A stretch of 64,000 nt of DNA from Cristatella mucedo. Taxonomy: Eukaryota; Bryozoa; Phylactolaemata; Cristatellidae. The position numbers and the translations under genes are program-made. The notes beneath the pieces were generated by a model, which worked only from the letters and a program-made list of their open reading frames with translations, was not told the origin of the DNA and made no database searches. Below, one piece after another: positions 20,871 to 32,029 of this stretch. Location: positions 2,631,001 through 2,695,000 of the forward strand of contig WPIO01000018.1 in NCBI GenBank assembly GCA_009760855.2, written 5' to 3'. The first letter of the stretch is position 1; the number at the start of each line of letters is the position of its first letter.

Positions 20871-21019
20871 TAAGTCGTGACCCCTTAATACCCATACTTA
20901 TTAAGCTGAAATAAAAATAATGTACTTCAGTAATTTAAAAGCAGAGTTGAGCTCATGTTGAACTCATATTTCAAATTTCCCATTGATCCACGAATATTAG
21001 CTGAGGTATGGAATTGAAA

Positions 21020-21360
21020 ATGAACCAAGCTGCAATGTAAATGAAGCTGTTTCCAAAGGTCATAAACATATATGTACCTTAACAAGCTGCACGTACATGC
21101 CTCGATAGATCAAGGTTCGAAAAGCTAGAACACTGGTCGCATATTGTGCAGTGATCGGTAAACTTTTTATTTATAGATATTTTCCTTCGGATTTATTTCT
21201 AGGATAGACATGGCTTGCATAATCATTTTTCCTCTTAGAAGGAAATCTTTACAACTTTTGATCCATTTCTAACATTTTTTGTCCTTTGAAGGGTGCCCTA
21301 AAGAAATATTCTAGTAGAGGGCAAGTTTTTCAGTAGTTTCTCGTCATTTTTCGAGACAGG
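21020..21360. repeat. Dispersed repeat R3, copy 1
   Basis: GACATGGCTTGCATAATCAT, TTTTTCCTCTTAGAAGGAAA and the following AAATATTCT...GGGCAAGTTTT region align with 33130-33430 (AGACATGCTTGCATAATCAT, TTTCCTCAGAGGGAAAATGC). AT-rich, no coding frame. Class unknown. Confidence 0.55.
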
Positions 21361-21464
21361 ACCTACATTAGCTTTCGCTCGCTTTCGCGATGGTAGCTGG
21401 TGGCCGAAGAGTCGGGGGGCCAAAGAGATAGATCAATCTCGTGGGGCACCGTAAGGACCTAGCC

Positions 21465-21640
21465 GTGATGGCACATTAGGTAAGGCGGTTGCTTTCACGA
21501 CCTCGGTCTCGAGGTCGTGGGTTTGATTCCTGTGGTGGGCGATCTTTATCGCCACTGCAAGCGGCGGTGATAGCCGTAAAGGCTCTTTTGTCGCTGTACA
21601 AAAGAGGCTATTTAATCAGCTAGGATTTATTTATTTTATT
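21465..21640 (+). mobile_element. SINE-B, best copy
   Basis: GATGGCACATTAGGTAAGGC head, GGTCGTGGGTTTGATTCCTG (near-canonical B box), GCCACTGCAAGCGGCGGTGA body and CAAAAGAGGCTATTTAATCA tail before a T-rich run. Confidence 0.75.
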
Positions 21641-22055
21641 TATCTGTACTTGTAGGTTCGGCCCCAGACACGAGGTACCGCTCGTGGCCGACCAGCCACT
21701 GTCGCTGCTCGGCCCAAATACAACCGCGAAGAACCCTAGAGTTGTGCATTCTTGATTTTGTATCAGTTGATATCTAAGTTCACGGCAGGGGCCGGCTGAC
21801 CAACTCATGCGTTCACAGCCTGGCTCGTTCGACGAAGCATGAAGCTCACGAACTGCATTTGAGCGGGCGGCCATAAATTCGTTGAGACTTTCGCGTCGTT
21901 TCGATTTCCACCAACCAACTGCCGAGAAAAACATTTGCCGCGTCTGAAACGTCAATGACTGTGCCTGAAAAATTTGGTCGTCAATCGGTAGAGCCGGTGG
22001 GTGAGACGCCTAGGCCATGGAGGCGGTAGCATTGCTGCCGGGCTGTGCTAAAGAT

Positions 22056-22820
22056 TATAATAATAATAATGAACTCGATAAAGCGCCCTCAGAGAACTCA
22101 ATCTCTTTCTAGGCGCTTTACATTTGCTGCAAAGAGAAACACGATTGAATGGTGAGTGATATCATGCTTGATAAACAACATAAATAACATGGTTAGGGGT
22201 GACATGCACAGGATCAGCTGTGGTTAGTGGCAGCATGCACAGTGTCAGCACGAATAAGCACACGTGGGAAGAATCACAGGGACCCACTAAATGCTGTCCG
22301 AAATAAGTGTGTTTTTAAGTTCTTTTTAAGTGTGGTCAAGTCAGGGGATGGTGTGACGCAAGTCGGGAGTGAGTTCCAGGCTTTGGGAGCATACGAACTA
22401 AATGCACGGTCTCCAAAGGATTTGGGATTTGTACGAGCAATCGGTCTCGACTATCGGATTCCGAAAAGCTGGTGGTACGATGCTTGGCCTGGTGGGGGAG
22501 TAGATCTGAGAGATAGGCTGGAGCAAAAGAATGAAGTGACTTAAAAGTGAGTGACAAAACCTCGAAGTCAATCCGTTGCTTGACTGGTAGCCAGTCCAGG
22601 TCGGCGAGAAGTGGTGAAATGTGTCAACTGCGACGCTGGTGACAGACAAGCCTAGCTGCAAAGTTTTGCACCAGCTGCAATCACCTGATCGAACATGCCG
22701 GTAGGCCAGTAAGCAGTGAGTTGCATAAGTCGAGACGGGATGTCATGAATGCATGGACCAACTTAGACGTGGTATCCTTATCTAAACAAGCCCGAATTTT
22801 AGCAATGTTATGTTTTGATA
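22056..22820 (-). mobile_element. LINE-A copy
   Basis: Inverted tail (ATAATAATAATGAACTCGAT, AAAGCGCCCTCAGAGAACTC), 3' UTR, and C-terminal frames in pieces: NPLETVHLVRMLPKPGTHSR in one frame, APAYLSDLLPHQAKHRTTSF in another, and FMTSRLDLCNSLLTGLPACS near 22720. It extends upstream to ACLDKDTTSKLVHAF near 22780. Confidence 0.8.
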
Positions 22821-23554
22821 CTGCGTCTTTTAGAGTACGCCCTTTGGGGTGCATGCCAGCGTCGTCGGACGAGGCGTAGTCCTTTCGCTCGGGTAAAAGT
22901 GTTCGCTTTATCTCCGAGGTCAAATCAGGATTAAGAAGGTCAAAGCTTGGTTCCGGCCGCGACTGCCAATCAAAAGGGCTTGATGCGGTCGTGCCAGGTA
23001 GTCTGGTCGCAGATCGATCCGGGGTAGCAGGGGTCTCTGAGAAGGGGAGAGGGAGGTTAGCGGTGGAGGCACTCTGGCTCCAGTCTGTTTGACCGCACCG
23101 CTTACCACTCCTACGACTCGGTGCACGCTCGCTGGGTCGCTAGCGAGCCGGTCTGTAGCAGAGCTGTCAATCAACTGGGTACCCATATCAACGCCCAGTC
23201 CCACGCCTACCCACCGTGGGTGCTGGGCGGGCGTTGATGCCACCAGCCATCGTACGGGTGGGCGTGGGTGTGGGTATTGGCTTGCCTTACTTATTCAAAT
23301 GCCACATCGCATTTCTTTCGAAGATTTTTAGGCCGAGTTTCGGTCGGGTCCGCCAGATTCGGGCATCAGATTGGGATCGGGGCGTCGGGCTTTGAAAGTG
23401 CAAGACGAAACTGCCAAATACCTCAGAATCACGACGAACGTCAACCTTACCACGATCGAGCTCGAGCTGAAGAAGAAGAAGCCGGCAACCGATGGCGAGC
23501 GACCCCGGTACGGGTGTTGCTATGGGTACGCGTCAACTACTCAAGTGTTCTCGT
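22821..23554. other. No gene recognised
   Basis: Open frames at 22920-23243 (minus) and 23268-23597 (plus) lack recognisable domains. GC-moderate unique sequence. Confidence 0.35.
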
Positions 23555-23818
23555 GACTCTGCTATGCTTCCCACTTTCTCTCTGTTTCGTGAGATGAAGT
23601 CCGCTGGCTACCGAATGCGTACCGAAAGCCACGTAGGCAGTGAGTGCAATCGAATCTAAAAAGCTAAATAGGCTCACCGAATAAACTCTAGCCAAAATGT
23701 TAACCGTTGGAGGCCGCTTGTTGTTCGCTATGCAAAACTCTCCTTCGAAACACCCACATAGTCTTTGTGGCTTTGTTGAGTTACAGGCGGAGATACATTA
23801 CATTACGCGTACGAGTGG
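23555..23818 (+). mobile_element. LINE-B 3' end
   Basis: CTCTGCTATGCTTCCCACTT, GGCTACCGAATGCGTACCGA, GAGTTACAGGCGGAGATACA and an ACATT repeat. The same order recurs in the copies at 25125, 28689, 34190, 36540 and 48111. It is a different family from LINE-A (ACATT tail in place of ATT). Confidence 0.7.
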
Positions 23819-24269
23819 TCCGGCGGCCGAACTTCTGGGCAATGGGTGGGCGTAGGTGAGCAGCGTAGCCGTCGCACTTGAGCCAAGGATGCCCGTGGTA
23901 CTCGCCCAAATGGCAATTGAAGGCTCCGGTCTGCAACCTTCGCTGACAGTCTTGGGTGTGGAGGCTCTGCTGAGGCGACGCGACCGGGCTCATGATTATT
24001 AGAAGCTGTAATAGTTTTATTATATTTTAGGAGAATATTTCAGTTAAAATCCTTTCAACATTCCATCTTAATCCTGCAAACTTTAAAAGAAATACAATTC
24101 ATTCTGCTAGTTCAACGATGTAACAACTAGTGTAAGTTCATCCAACCATAACAAATGGTTAGCTATTTCAACAACCTCATTTATAAAGTGGCCTAAGACC
24201 CTCAACGGCTGTAAACTTCCGTAATGTGGGAGAGAAAGGATTGCCCGCTGCAGTACTCCAACCCACAAC
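23819..24269. other. No gene recognised
   Basis: AT-rich from about 23990. Nothing coding. Confidence 0.4.
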
Positions 24270-24395
24270 CTGGGTAGTGATGATATTACTCACTATTCAA
24301 TCGTGTTTCCCTTTGCAGGTAATGCAAAGCGCCTAGAAAGTGATTGAGCTCTCTGAGGGCCTTTATCAAGTGCATTATTATTATTATTATTAGCG
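24270..24395 (+). repeat. LINE-A tail fragment
   Basis: CACTATTCAATCGTGTTTCC, AAAGCGCCTAGAAAGTGATT and an (ATT)n end. Only the last 120 bp of the element is present. Confidence 0.75.
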
Positions 24396-25124
24396 AAGAG
24401 AGATAACCTTACTGCAGGTGTGTACGTCCATCCCAAACAAACGCCGCGTAACTTGTGAAGCATACTGAATGCGATGCTAAATTATTGCACAATCCGTATT
24501 CGAGCGTGTCTTAATACTGCTTGTGACGGTCCAGTAAAAGTAGAATTAGTAATTAAGTAGAGTCGAACATTTGCAAGCGATTTCATGTGTCGGGCCAATT
24601 GCTTGCTGCTCGTTCGGAGCACTGATCGATGATGGTGGCAGCGAACTCATTTCCGGGCGCCATATTAAGATCAGCCGATGAGCGCGTCTAGGTAAGTAGG
24701 CTATTCGTTCGTTGCAACTGTCAAGCTAGTGCTGCGTTGTTGTGGCATATGGTTTAGTCCCAAGGTCATGGCATTTGGTTCAGGGGCTCACGCTGACCGA
24801 ACCACGTTGTAGTTACAAACGCAACAGCAGGCTATTCGTTACTGTTCACTTCAAGCAGGAATAGCATACTGGTAAAGCCTTTGCTGCCGCAATATAAATG
24901 AAGCTGTCAAAAAAAACTTCTATATCCTTAGTCAGTAATAATTGCTTGCGTGCACGTTTTATTGTTTTTAAGTGGACTGCTAAATGCTGTCCGAGCTGGA
25001 TTGTACGTCGGCGTCCTAAAAAATGCCATATTAAAAGATTTTAGGGCATCGTTAATTTTTAGAGGTTTAACTGTGCCTCCTTTGCTAATGATTCTTAATA
25101 GGTGGTAGATGTCTACTTATAGTC
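24396..25124. other. No gene recognised
   Basis: AT-rich sequence without exon or repeat signature. Confidence 0.4.
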
Positions 25125-25420
25125 CTTATCTGGCTGGCCACACATATCGGTAATATAATGTAATTTGTCTCTATCTGTAAATCCGCAAAGCGACAAAGAA
25201 TAAGCTGGTGAGACACAGGAGAGTTTTTTATTGCACATGCGAAGCCTAAGCAGGCTTTCGGTACGCATGCGGTAGCCAACAGACTTCATGTCGCGAACCA
25301 AACAGAAAGTCATAAGGATAGCGGAGACAGGAGGGCAGTCATGGAAGTGAGTAGCATGAAAGTACTGTAGCAGCTCAGGATGACTGAAAAGGATGTGCCA
25401 TAGTCACCAGCAGGAGACAA
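25125..25420 (-). mobile_element. LINE-B 3' end
   Basis: Inverted LINE-B: TTTCGGTACGCATGCGGTAG with CCAACAGACTTCATG, then GAAGTGAGTAGCATGAAAGT and GAAAAGGATGTGCCATAGTC. Confidence 0.7.
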
Positions 25421-25539
25421 GATTTCTTTGCCCAATTATAATAGGTACGAAGAAGCCAAGTAGTTACGGCTCTGCGAGTCAATGTAAGAATTTCGCTCTG
25501 AATCCGTCGATACAAAAGTTCATTGGCCGATTTAATAGC

Positions 25540-26405
25540 CTCATTAATACAGCGGCACAAGAGTCTTTACCGCTGTCACCATCGTTTGCATTCGCAGCTG
25601 CGGAGTACCCAGGCGAAGTTCTACTCAGCGCCAACGACCTGTGGGGTGTAAGCTGCGACGAGAGACGGCCCATGGATGTCGAATCTCTTAGCGGTAAGAG
25701 TTGCAAGAAAGGCGAAGATGACGGTAAGGCACAGCGAGAGTTTGACCGGCGTACGGCAAAGGCTTTTTCCGTAATTGTCATGGCTGTCTCGAATTCTGTG
25801 CTAGTGAGTTCCGGTATCGGAACTATGGCAACGGCTTCGGAGGCGTGGAGGAAGCTGGATTCCATATATGCTTCAAGAACGCTAACGAGTAGACTTCTCC
25901 TACATCCGAAGCTTACATCTATCCGGATGTCATAGGGGAGGCCATGTCCAGGACTAAGAAAGCGAAGTTAATTCGATTGCTAATGTGCTTCAAGCCGCAG
26001 GAGACACTATACCAGAGGAATAGATTCTCCTCCGCATGCTTGAGTGAGCTACCGGAGTCGTGGCAGCAGCTGATAATGATCCTTGCAGCAAGGGACATGC
26101 GCGACTTAACGCTTGACGGGGTTCAGAGTTCAGAGTTCAGAGTAGGCTGATGCATGAGCTTCTAAGGCGAGAAAATCGGCCCTCCTTGCGACGAGAGAAT
26201 GAGAGAGACGGCTCTTGTGGCCTCGAATGAAGCCTGGACAGCCAGCAACGTGGCTTCGCCTACTACTCACGGCAAGCAGCACACTTTCAAGTTTACTGGT
26301 AAGTGCCAGTACTGTTTGGAAGTCAGCCACAAGGCCTCACAATGTTTTAAAAGCAAGAGAGAAGATAATGCCAAACCTGAGGGTAACACTGCAAAGTTCT
26401 TCTAG
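25540..26405 (+). pseudogene. Ty1/copia-type gag remnant
   Basis: The first frame (to 25935) contains AQREFDRRTAKAFSVIVMAV, EAWRKLDSIYASRTLTSRLL, the pattern of copia-group gag (UBN2-like domain: W..L...Y.S.....L...L). A shift leads to LIRLLMCFKPQETLYQRNRF and ELPESWQQLIMILAARDMRD, the next conserved block. At 26250-26405 a third frame has CQYCLEVSHKASQC, a perfect CX2CX4HX4C zinc knuckle. Gag order (capsid-like, then nucleocapsid knuckle) is intact across three frames, so this is a decayed gag. Protease, integrase and RT are missing because a LINE-A reverse transcriptase begins at about 26406. No LTRs were found. Confidence 0.75.
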
Positions 26406-27115
26406 AGCGCCTCTCGTTTCGGCTGGGCATCACTGGCACTGCTCTGCAATGGTTCAGGTCCTATCTCAGTGGGAGTCTCGAGAGTATTGACGTGAATGGA
26501 CAAAGATCATCTAAGGTACCTCTGAAATATGGGGTACCTCAGGGCTCCGAGCTAGGTCCGGTTTTTTCACGGTTTATACTCTCCCTCTTGCTGATGTGAT
26601 TGCCAGGCACAATCTAGGCTTTAATTTCTATGCGGATGACACTCAGTTGTACCTTTGCTTTGATCCCTCCCAGCCTTTGAGCACCTCAAATTCTCTCAAC
26701 TCACTTGCTGCATGTATCCATGACATCCGCTCATGGATGGCGGCAAATTTTCTACAACTAAACGATGATAAAACTAACTTACCAGTTATGGGCAAACCCA
26801 ATGTGATTCATAAACTGGAAAGGCTGACGCTCAAAATTGGCTCAGCCAGCATATTTCCTGTTGAATCAGCACGAAATTTGGGTGTCATGTTCCAAAGTGA
26901 CCTCTCATTAGACGACCACATCAGCCCCACAGTCAAATATGCCTACTTTCAGCTACATAACATTGCTAAAATTCGTACTTGTTTAGATAAAGATACCACG
27001 TCTAAGTTGGTCCATGCATTCGTGACATCCCGTCTCGAATTCTGCAACTCACTGCTTACTGGCCCATCGGCAGGTTTGATCAGGCGATTGCAGCTGGTGC
27101 AAAACTCAGGAAGGG
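26406..27115 (+). mobile_element. LINE-A reverse transcriptase segment
   Basis: Best RT segment in the window. An initial frame gives LGITGTALQWFRSYLSG and KYGVPQGSELGPV (the GxPQGS motif). The main frame from 26596 gives NLGFNFYADDTQLYLCF with the catalytic YADD, then WMAANFLQLNDDKTNLPVMG, ARNLGVMFQSDLSLDDHIS and LVHAFVTSRLEFCNSLLTG. This is the palm and thumb of a jockey/CR1/I-like non-LTR RT. It stops at RRLQLVQNS where unrelated sequence begins, so the 3' end is lost. A frameshift lies between the PQGS and YADD blocks. Catalytic residues are retained but the copy is dead. Confidence 0.85.
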
Positions 27116-27607
27116 AGCCAGCGGAAGATAGCAAGAACTTCCGCAATGGCCTGCATTCTACTTTTCACTTCATGCCGAGCCACGGCGATTAACGTTACGG
27201 CCAGAACGAGTGTCAAACAGTGCGTAAGACTTGCTGTAACTAGATTTAACGGCTGATCGTATGGCGATTAAACGTAAAAATGCATTGATAATTATTGCTC
27301 ATGTTTTTCCATATTTCTTAGTTTTACAAATACTTTAATAGTTTTTGTCGTAGACGGTTTGGATTGTACGAGCATACTTCCTAAGTAAAGCTGGATGTAC
27401 TCTGTAAAATGTACTCTTAACTCTTCGCCCCTTCGGATCTCACTGTCGCTGATACGGCAATGCTGTATTGCCAGCTGCAAGCGGTGACGATAGCTGCTAA
27501 AGCTCCTACGCCGCTATACACATTAGTCAGAAAATTCAGTTTATCTTGCTGCTTAGTTTACGAGAACCACTTACTTTAAGCCTACTTGTTGTAAATAGGT
27601 ATAGATA
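27116..27607. other. No gene recognised; minor repeat traces
   Basis: CTACTTTTCACTTCATGCCG with AGCCACGGCGA near 27159 resembles CTACTTTTCACTTTCAAGCT with GAGCCACGGTGA near 40189. GCAAGCGGTGACGATAGCTG near 27478 resembles SINE-B. Confidence 0.4.
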
Positions 27608-27745
27608 AATATAATTCATTTGTATAGCGCCCCAAGAGAACTTGATCTCTATTCTGGTGCTTCACATATGCCTCGGAGCTCGAGCCCATGACCTCAGCCA
27701 GGCCTTGGTCGGGACGAGCACCTTAACCGCTGGACCAAATAGCCA
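27608..27745 (-). mobile_element. SINE-A
   Basis: Inverted: AATTCATTTGTATAGCGCCC, AGAACTTGATCTCTATTCTG, GAGCTCGAGCCCATGACCTC and CTTAACCGCTGGACCAAATA. Confidence 0.75.
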
Positions 27746-27994
27746 GCTGACCAATCAAATTTCCGGGGCATGTCGCGTACATTCATGAGCCACGCATCAT
27801 CCGCGGTGGACTCCTGTTTACGGGATGCTGACGCTTTGTAGGTACGGCTTCATTTACCTCTACAAAATAAACGCCCACACGTCTTCTGTGGAAGGTATGC
27901 ACGCGCACACCTTTAGTGGAGCCTTTTACTTAGCACTGTATAATTTACCGACAAACCTTACACTCGTGTGCAACTGTGGCTGCAAAAGTGAACC

Positions 27995-29035
27995 TAATTT
28001 CTTACGCTGACCCACAAGGCCCACCACGGCTTAGCTCCTTCGTACCTAGCTGAACTGCTGCATCAGTTTCAGCCTGTTCGCGCCCTCAGGTCCTGTGTGG
28101 ACAATAAATTAGCTGTCCCATTCCTCCGCTTAAAGACTGGTTACCAGTCAAGCAACGGATTGACTTCAAGGTTTTGTCGCTCACTTTTAGGTCTCTTCAT
28201 TCTATGGCTCCAGCCTATCTTTCAGATATACTCCCCAATCAGGCCAAGCATCGTACCACCCGCTTTTCGGAATCCAACAGTCTGGAAATACCTCGTACAA
28301 ACCTTAAATCCTTTGGAGACCGTGCATTTAGCTCATATGCTCCCAAAGCCTGGAACTCCCTCCCGACCTGCGTCAGAACATCCCCTGACCTGACCACATT
28401 TAAAAGAAACTTAAAAACACACCTATTTAGAACAGCATTTAGTGGGTCCCTGTGATTCGTCCTTGATGTGCTTATGCGTGCTGACACTGTGCATGCTGCC
28501 ACTAACCACATTTGCATGCTGACCCTGTGCATGTCACCCCTAACCATATTATTCATTTCGTTTGTTTTTCAAGCATGATTTTACTTACTATTCTATTGCA
28601 TATCACTTTGCAGCAAATGTAAAGCGCCTAGAAAGAGATTAAGTTCTCTGAGGGCGCTTTATCAAATGCAATATTATTATTATTATTATAAAGACAGTTG
28701 GCGACAGAAGCTTTAGCTCTGCAGGTCCTAGACTGTGGAACTCGCTTCCACAACTCTTACGCAACGACAACTACTCTCTAACTGCCGACTATGGCACATC
28801 TTTTTCAGTGGTCCTGAACTGCTACTTCTATGCTACTCACTACCTCAACTGCTCTCCTGACTCTGCTATCCTTCCCACTTTTTCTTTGTTGCGTGAGACG
28901 AAGTCTGTTGGCTACCGAATGCGTACCGAAAGCCGCTTAGGCTGTGAGTGCGCTATACAAAACTCTCCTGCGTAACACCCAAATGGTCTTTATGACTTTG
29001 TGGAGTTACTGACGGAGGTACATTACATTAATTTC
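27995..29035 (+). mobile_element. LINE-B copy split by a LINE-A insertion
   Basis: 27995-28137 encodes LTHKAHHGLAPSYLAELLHQ and LAVPFLRLK. 28689-29035 resumes in register with TVGDRSFSSAGPRLWNSLPQ and GYRMRTESRLGCECAIQNSP, then a stop and a TACATTACATTA tail. This is the C-terminal region of a non-LTR retrotransposon related to but distinct from LINE-A (TYGDRAF...APRLWNSLP pattern). The interruption is the LINE-A at 28138-28688. Confidence 0.85.
28138..28688 (+). mobile_element. LINE-A inserted in LINE-B, with 7-bp target-site duplication
   Basis: TAAAGAC at 28131-28137 is repeated at 28689-28695. Between them lies a 5'-truncated LINE-A: frame 28174-28455 ending THLFRTAFSGSL, the 3' UTR, AAGCGCCTAGAAAGAGATTA with GTTCTCTGAGGGCGC, and an (ATT)n end. 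Confidence 0.9.
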
Positions 29036-29659
29036 GGCAAGTGTTCGCCTGGCTGCTTCCGTAGAAGATCCTCCCGTTGTGTCGAGCCTTTCGCATCTGA
29101 GGAGGCCGTTGTGAGTTGGAATAAGTCGGCCATTAATTTGCCCGAGATCTACAGTGTAATAGCCCTGGCTAGGAGGAAAGTCGCCCTCTGTGAGGAAGAA
29201 ATTCATCATTGTAAGCACAGCGTTTATTTGTTTGCATGAAAAAAGTGTGTTGCTTTGATTTTAGATACTCTTCAAAATAGTTCGGATTACAGCTGGAAAG
29301 GGTCTAGAAAGTTTTGACAGGGCACTCTGAAACTACCATCAGGCATGTGATCTTCTAAATGCGATTTTATCTTTTGTGAATGCCACCTCTTTTATTGAAA
29401 TTTAAGGTTGGAACTTTTGTCGCACTTTTGATGACAGACCCTGATCCAAACAAGATTTTGAGAAATAGAGCAAAACTCGTTTTCCACATTACACTACCTA
29501 TACCGTCACACGCACCTGCACAGCCGTCACGTCCCGTCAAGTCACGTAATGAATTCGAGGCTCCGTCACGCACTTTCAGGCTCACGAAGCCCTTGGTTTG
29601 ATGGCAAGATGATCGACAGGCAGTGATGGTCGATCGTGGACGTGGCTCTAGAATGACCG
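29036..29659. other. No gene recognised
   Basis: Two short frames (29000-29239 and 29380-29601) without domains. Confidence 0.4.
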
Positions 29660-30050
29660 TTGGTCAACTTAGGAGCCTTTGACTTTGAGGTACCTCAGGG
29701 TTCGGTCATAGGCCTCCTTACTTTCGCAATCTAGTGACGTCCTGTTAACGACGCCATCACCACAAACAATCTTGGCTTTCGTGTCTACGCCGACTGCAGC
29801 CAGCTCTGCATTCTCCTACAACCCTTCGAGGCCTATCTCGTGCCTTTTATATGACTCGTTCGATTCCTTTGCTGCCAGCATCGAAGACATTCGCGTTTAA
29901 ATGGCTTCTAGCTTCCTGAAGGCAAGCGATAGATGATAAGACCAACCAAGTAATAATGGGAAAATCTAGTGTTACCCTAAAGTTGGAAAACCTCCCGATC
30001 AAGATTGGTTCATCTAGTATTTCTTCCCATTTCTTAACTTTCATCTTTGC
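29660..30050 (+). mobile_element. Decayed LINE reverse transcriptase fragment
   Basis: GAGGTACCTCAGGGTTCGGT encodes VPQGSV, and 29770-29815 encodes NNLGFRVYADCSQL, in which the second catalytic Asp of YADD is changed to Cys. GGGAAAATCTAGTG and CCCGATCAAGATTGG follow as in LINE-A. Many stops. Confidence 0.7.
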
Positions 30051-32029
30051 ACCTACCACGAATTCAGTTATGCAATAATTAAAGGGTCTCCACTTAGTTT
30101 AGAACTTTTTTATTTTAGGTCAGCCAAGATATGACAGTTTCTAGAGATTATTAGTGGTTCCTGTGTCACAATAATTGTCATCACCCTTTGGAAAACCACC
30201 ACCAAGCCCGAGGAAGTGGACGCTATAACATCAGAGACTCTGTAAAAACTACCTTGAAAATAATGCTCTCTTGACAATAGATATCTGGGTCCATATTTAA
30301 ATCAGGATGTGCCGCTAGTGCCGGTTCATTACTTCACAAATAGTTCGATAGCTAATTAGTAAGTCAGTCCGTTCATCCGGTGAAGTCACTGACACCACAT
30401 TCACAGTAGTTCCATTGTGTGCGGTTTTCAGTATAACTACGACGGTGCAGCAATAATGAGTGTCATGCCATGAAGACTTTGCTAATTTGGCCAGGTAGCT
30501 GCATCATGCCTAGTCATAATTGACATAGCACGCTGAAATGCTGGAAATTCTCAGGAATGTTGAACACGGGATTTTTCAAGGCTGGCGGGGGGGGGGGCAT
30601 TCCAGTAGCTTGCGGCTTTTGCACTATGACTCCATTGCTGTCGCCAGAAGTGACGACTTACACCTCCAGCGCTTCCGCTTGGACCAGCTGTGTTGGCGAG
30701 TTATGATCCTTCTTGAGTGAGCTTGACAGACTGGAAGTCGTGCCGTGCCTGCCTTTGGTAAGCGATGAAGGAGCTCAAGCAGAATCTGCTCGCAATTTTT
30801 CTCGTGAACATACTTTATACTCGCAACCCAATTGTGATTCGCTACCGGACGCTGACGAAAGTGAACTCTAAGCATGGCACTGAGTAGGAGGGCTGGCTCA
30901 CTAGCAGCCGTCAGCGGACATTCTGGCGGCTGCTAGTGAGTAATACCTTCCAAACCAAAGTTTGAATTTTCCGTGATTTTCACTTCACTCTAGGCTTGTT
31001 TCCTTGGAAAAATCTGCGGTTTCCGTCAGCCCTTGTGGACCGGCGAGTTTTCGCAGTGATGAGTTGGGAATAGAATATAAGCGAGCAGATTATGAGAACA
31101 CCTGTCGTAAATAGCAATTATGGGGAAAACAAGCAACAAACGAAGCCACCCGGTGTGCCTCACTGCCGAAGCTCAACAGAAAGTTCTCATACGAAACACT
31201 GTACAGCGGTAAGAGACTGCAGAAAAAGCTCGTAAGCTTCGTACCGTCAAAGCTCTGCTAGCGTCTCACTTACAAAAAGGTCACAAATAGAAAGAGATTG
31301 AAGGTAAGATTCGAGCATTTCAATACGCAGGTCGCCATATGGAGTCGTTGCCCGACGGTAGGTTGGGCTCACCAGATAGGACAACGGACACTCACACCCG
31401 CATTGCAATTAAGCACTGAAAACTCTCGGAACTTTTTGCGGGCGTCAGCTAGTACCTCCATAATTATTCCTTGGCCTTGGCGTTTTTTCCACAGTCGAAT
31501 GCGGCTACGCGAGCGCAGGACTGGGCATGAATACCAGCTGACCTATCGTGTCACTTCCGTTCACCTCAGGTAGCATTTAAGCCGAGGACTACGAGAATAT
31601 CCGGTCCCTAACGATTGCTGCTATAGAAAGAAATGCTAATAATCTCATGTGAAGAAATGACGTGGCCGACTTGGCACAACAGTGCTTCTCTGCGAATTTC
31701 TTTTGAGAGAAAGACAGACAGACAGAGAGACAGACAGACAGACCTAAAGACAGACAGAGACGTCTCGCTTCCGTTATCTTTTCGTTTGCATGAGCTTCTC
31801 TCTGCAGCGTCTTCACGCGTCAGCGAAGCGTCGCCTTCTCCCCTCGCTTCGTCGGGATGCCAGTCACAAGACAGTGGCGGAAGAAGGTGTTCGGCGAGCA
31901 TTTGGTAATTCCACTAGAGGAGACCGAAGGAGGAGGGCTGGAGAGGAGGGATAGGGCTTCCCCCGGCCCGCCTGCCAATGTGGTCCCTATACGCCGCGCT
32001 TGACTGATGAATGCCAATGCGGAAAGTAA
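30051..32029. other. No gene recognised
   Basis: Holds a hairpin at 30897-30940 (18-bp arms, one mismatch), an AGAC-rich tract at about 31708-31762 and a G-run at 30588. No coding signature. Confidence 0.4.

Noticed and set aside
21465-21540. Possible functional tRNA gene
   Set aside because: A- and B-box-like motifs are present, but no clean cloverleaf with paired acceptor stem, and the unit recurs with a SINE body.
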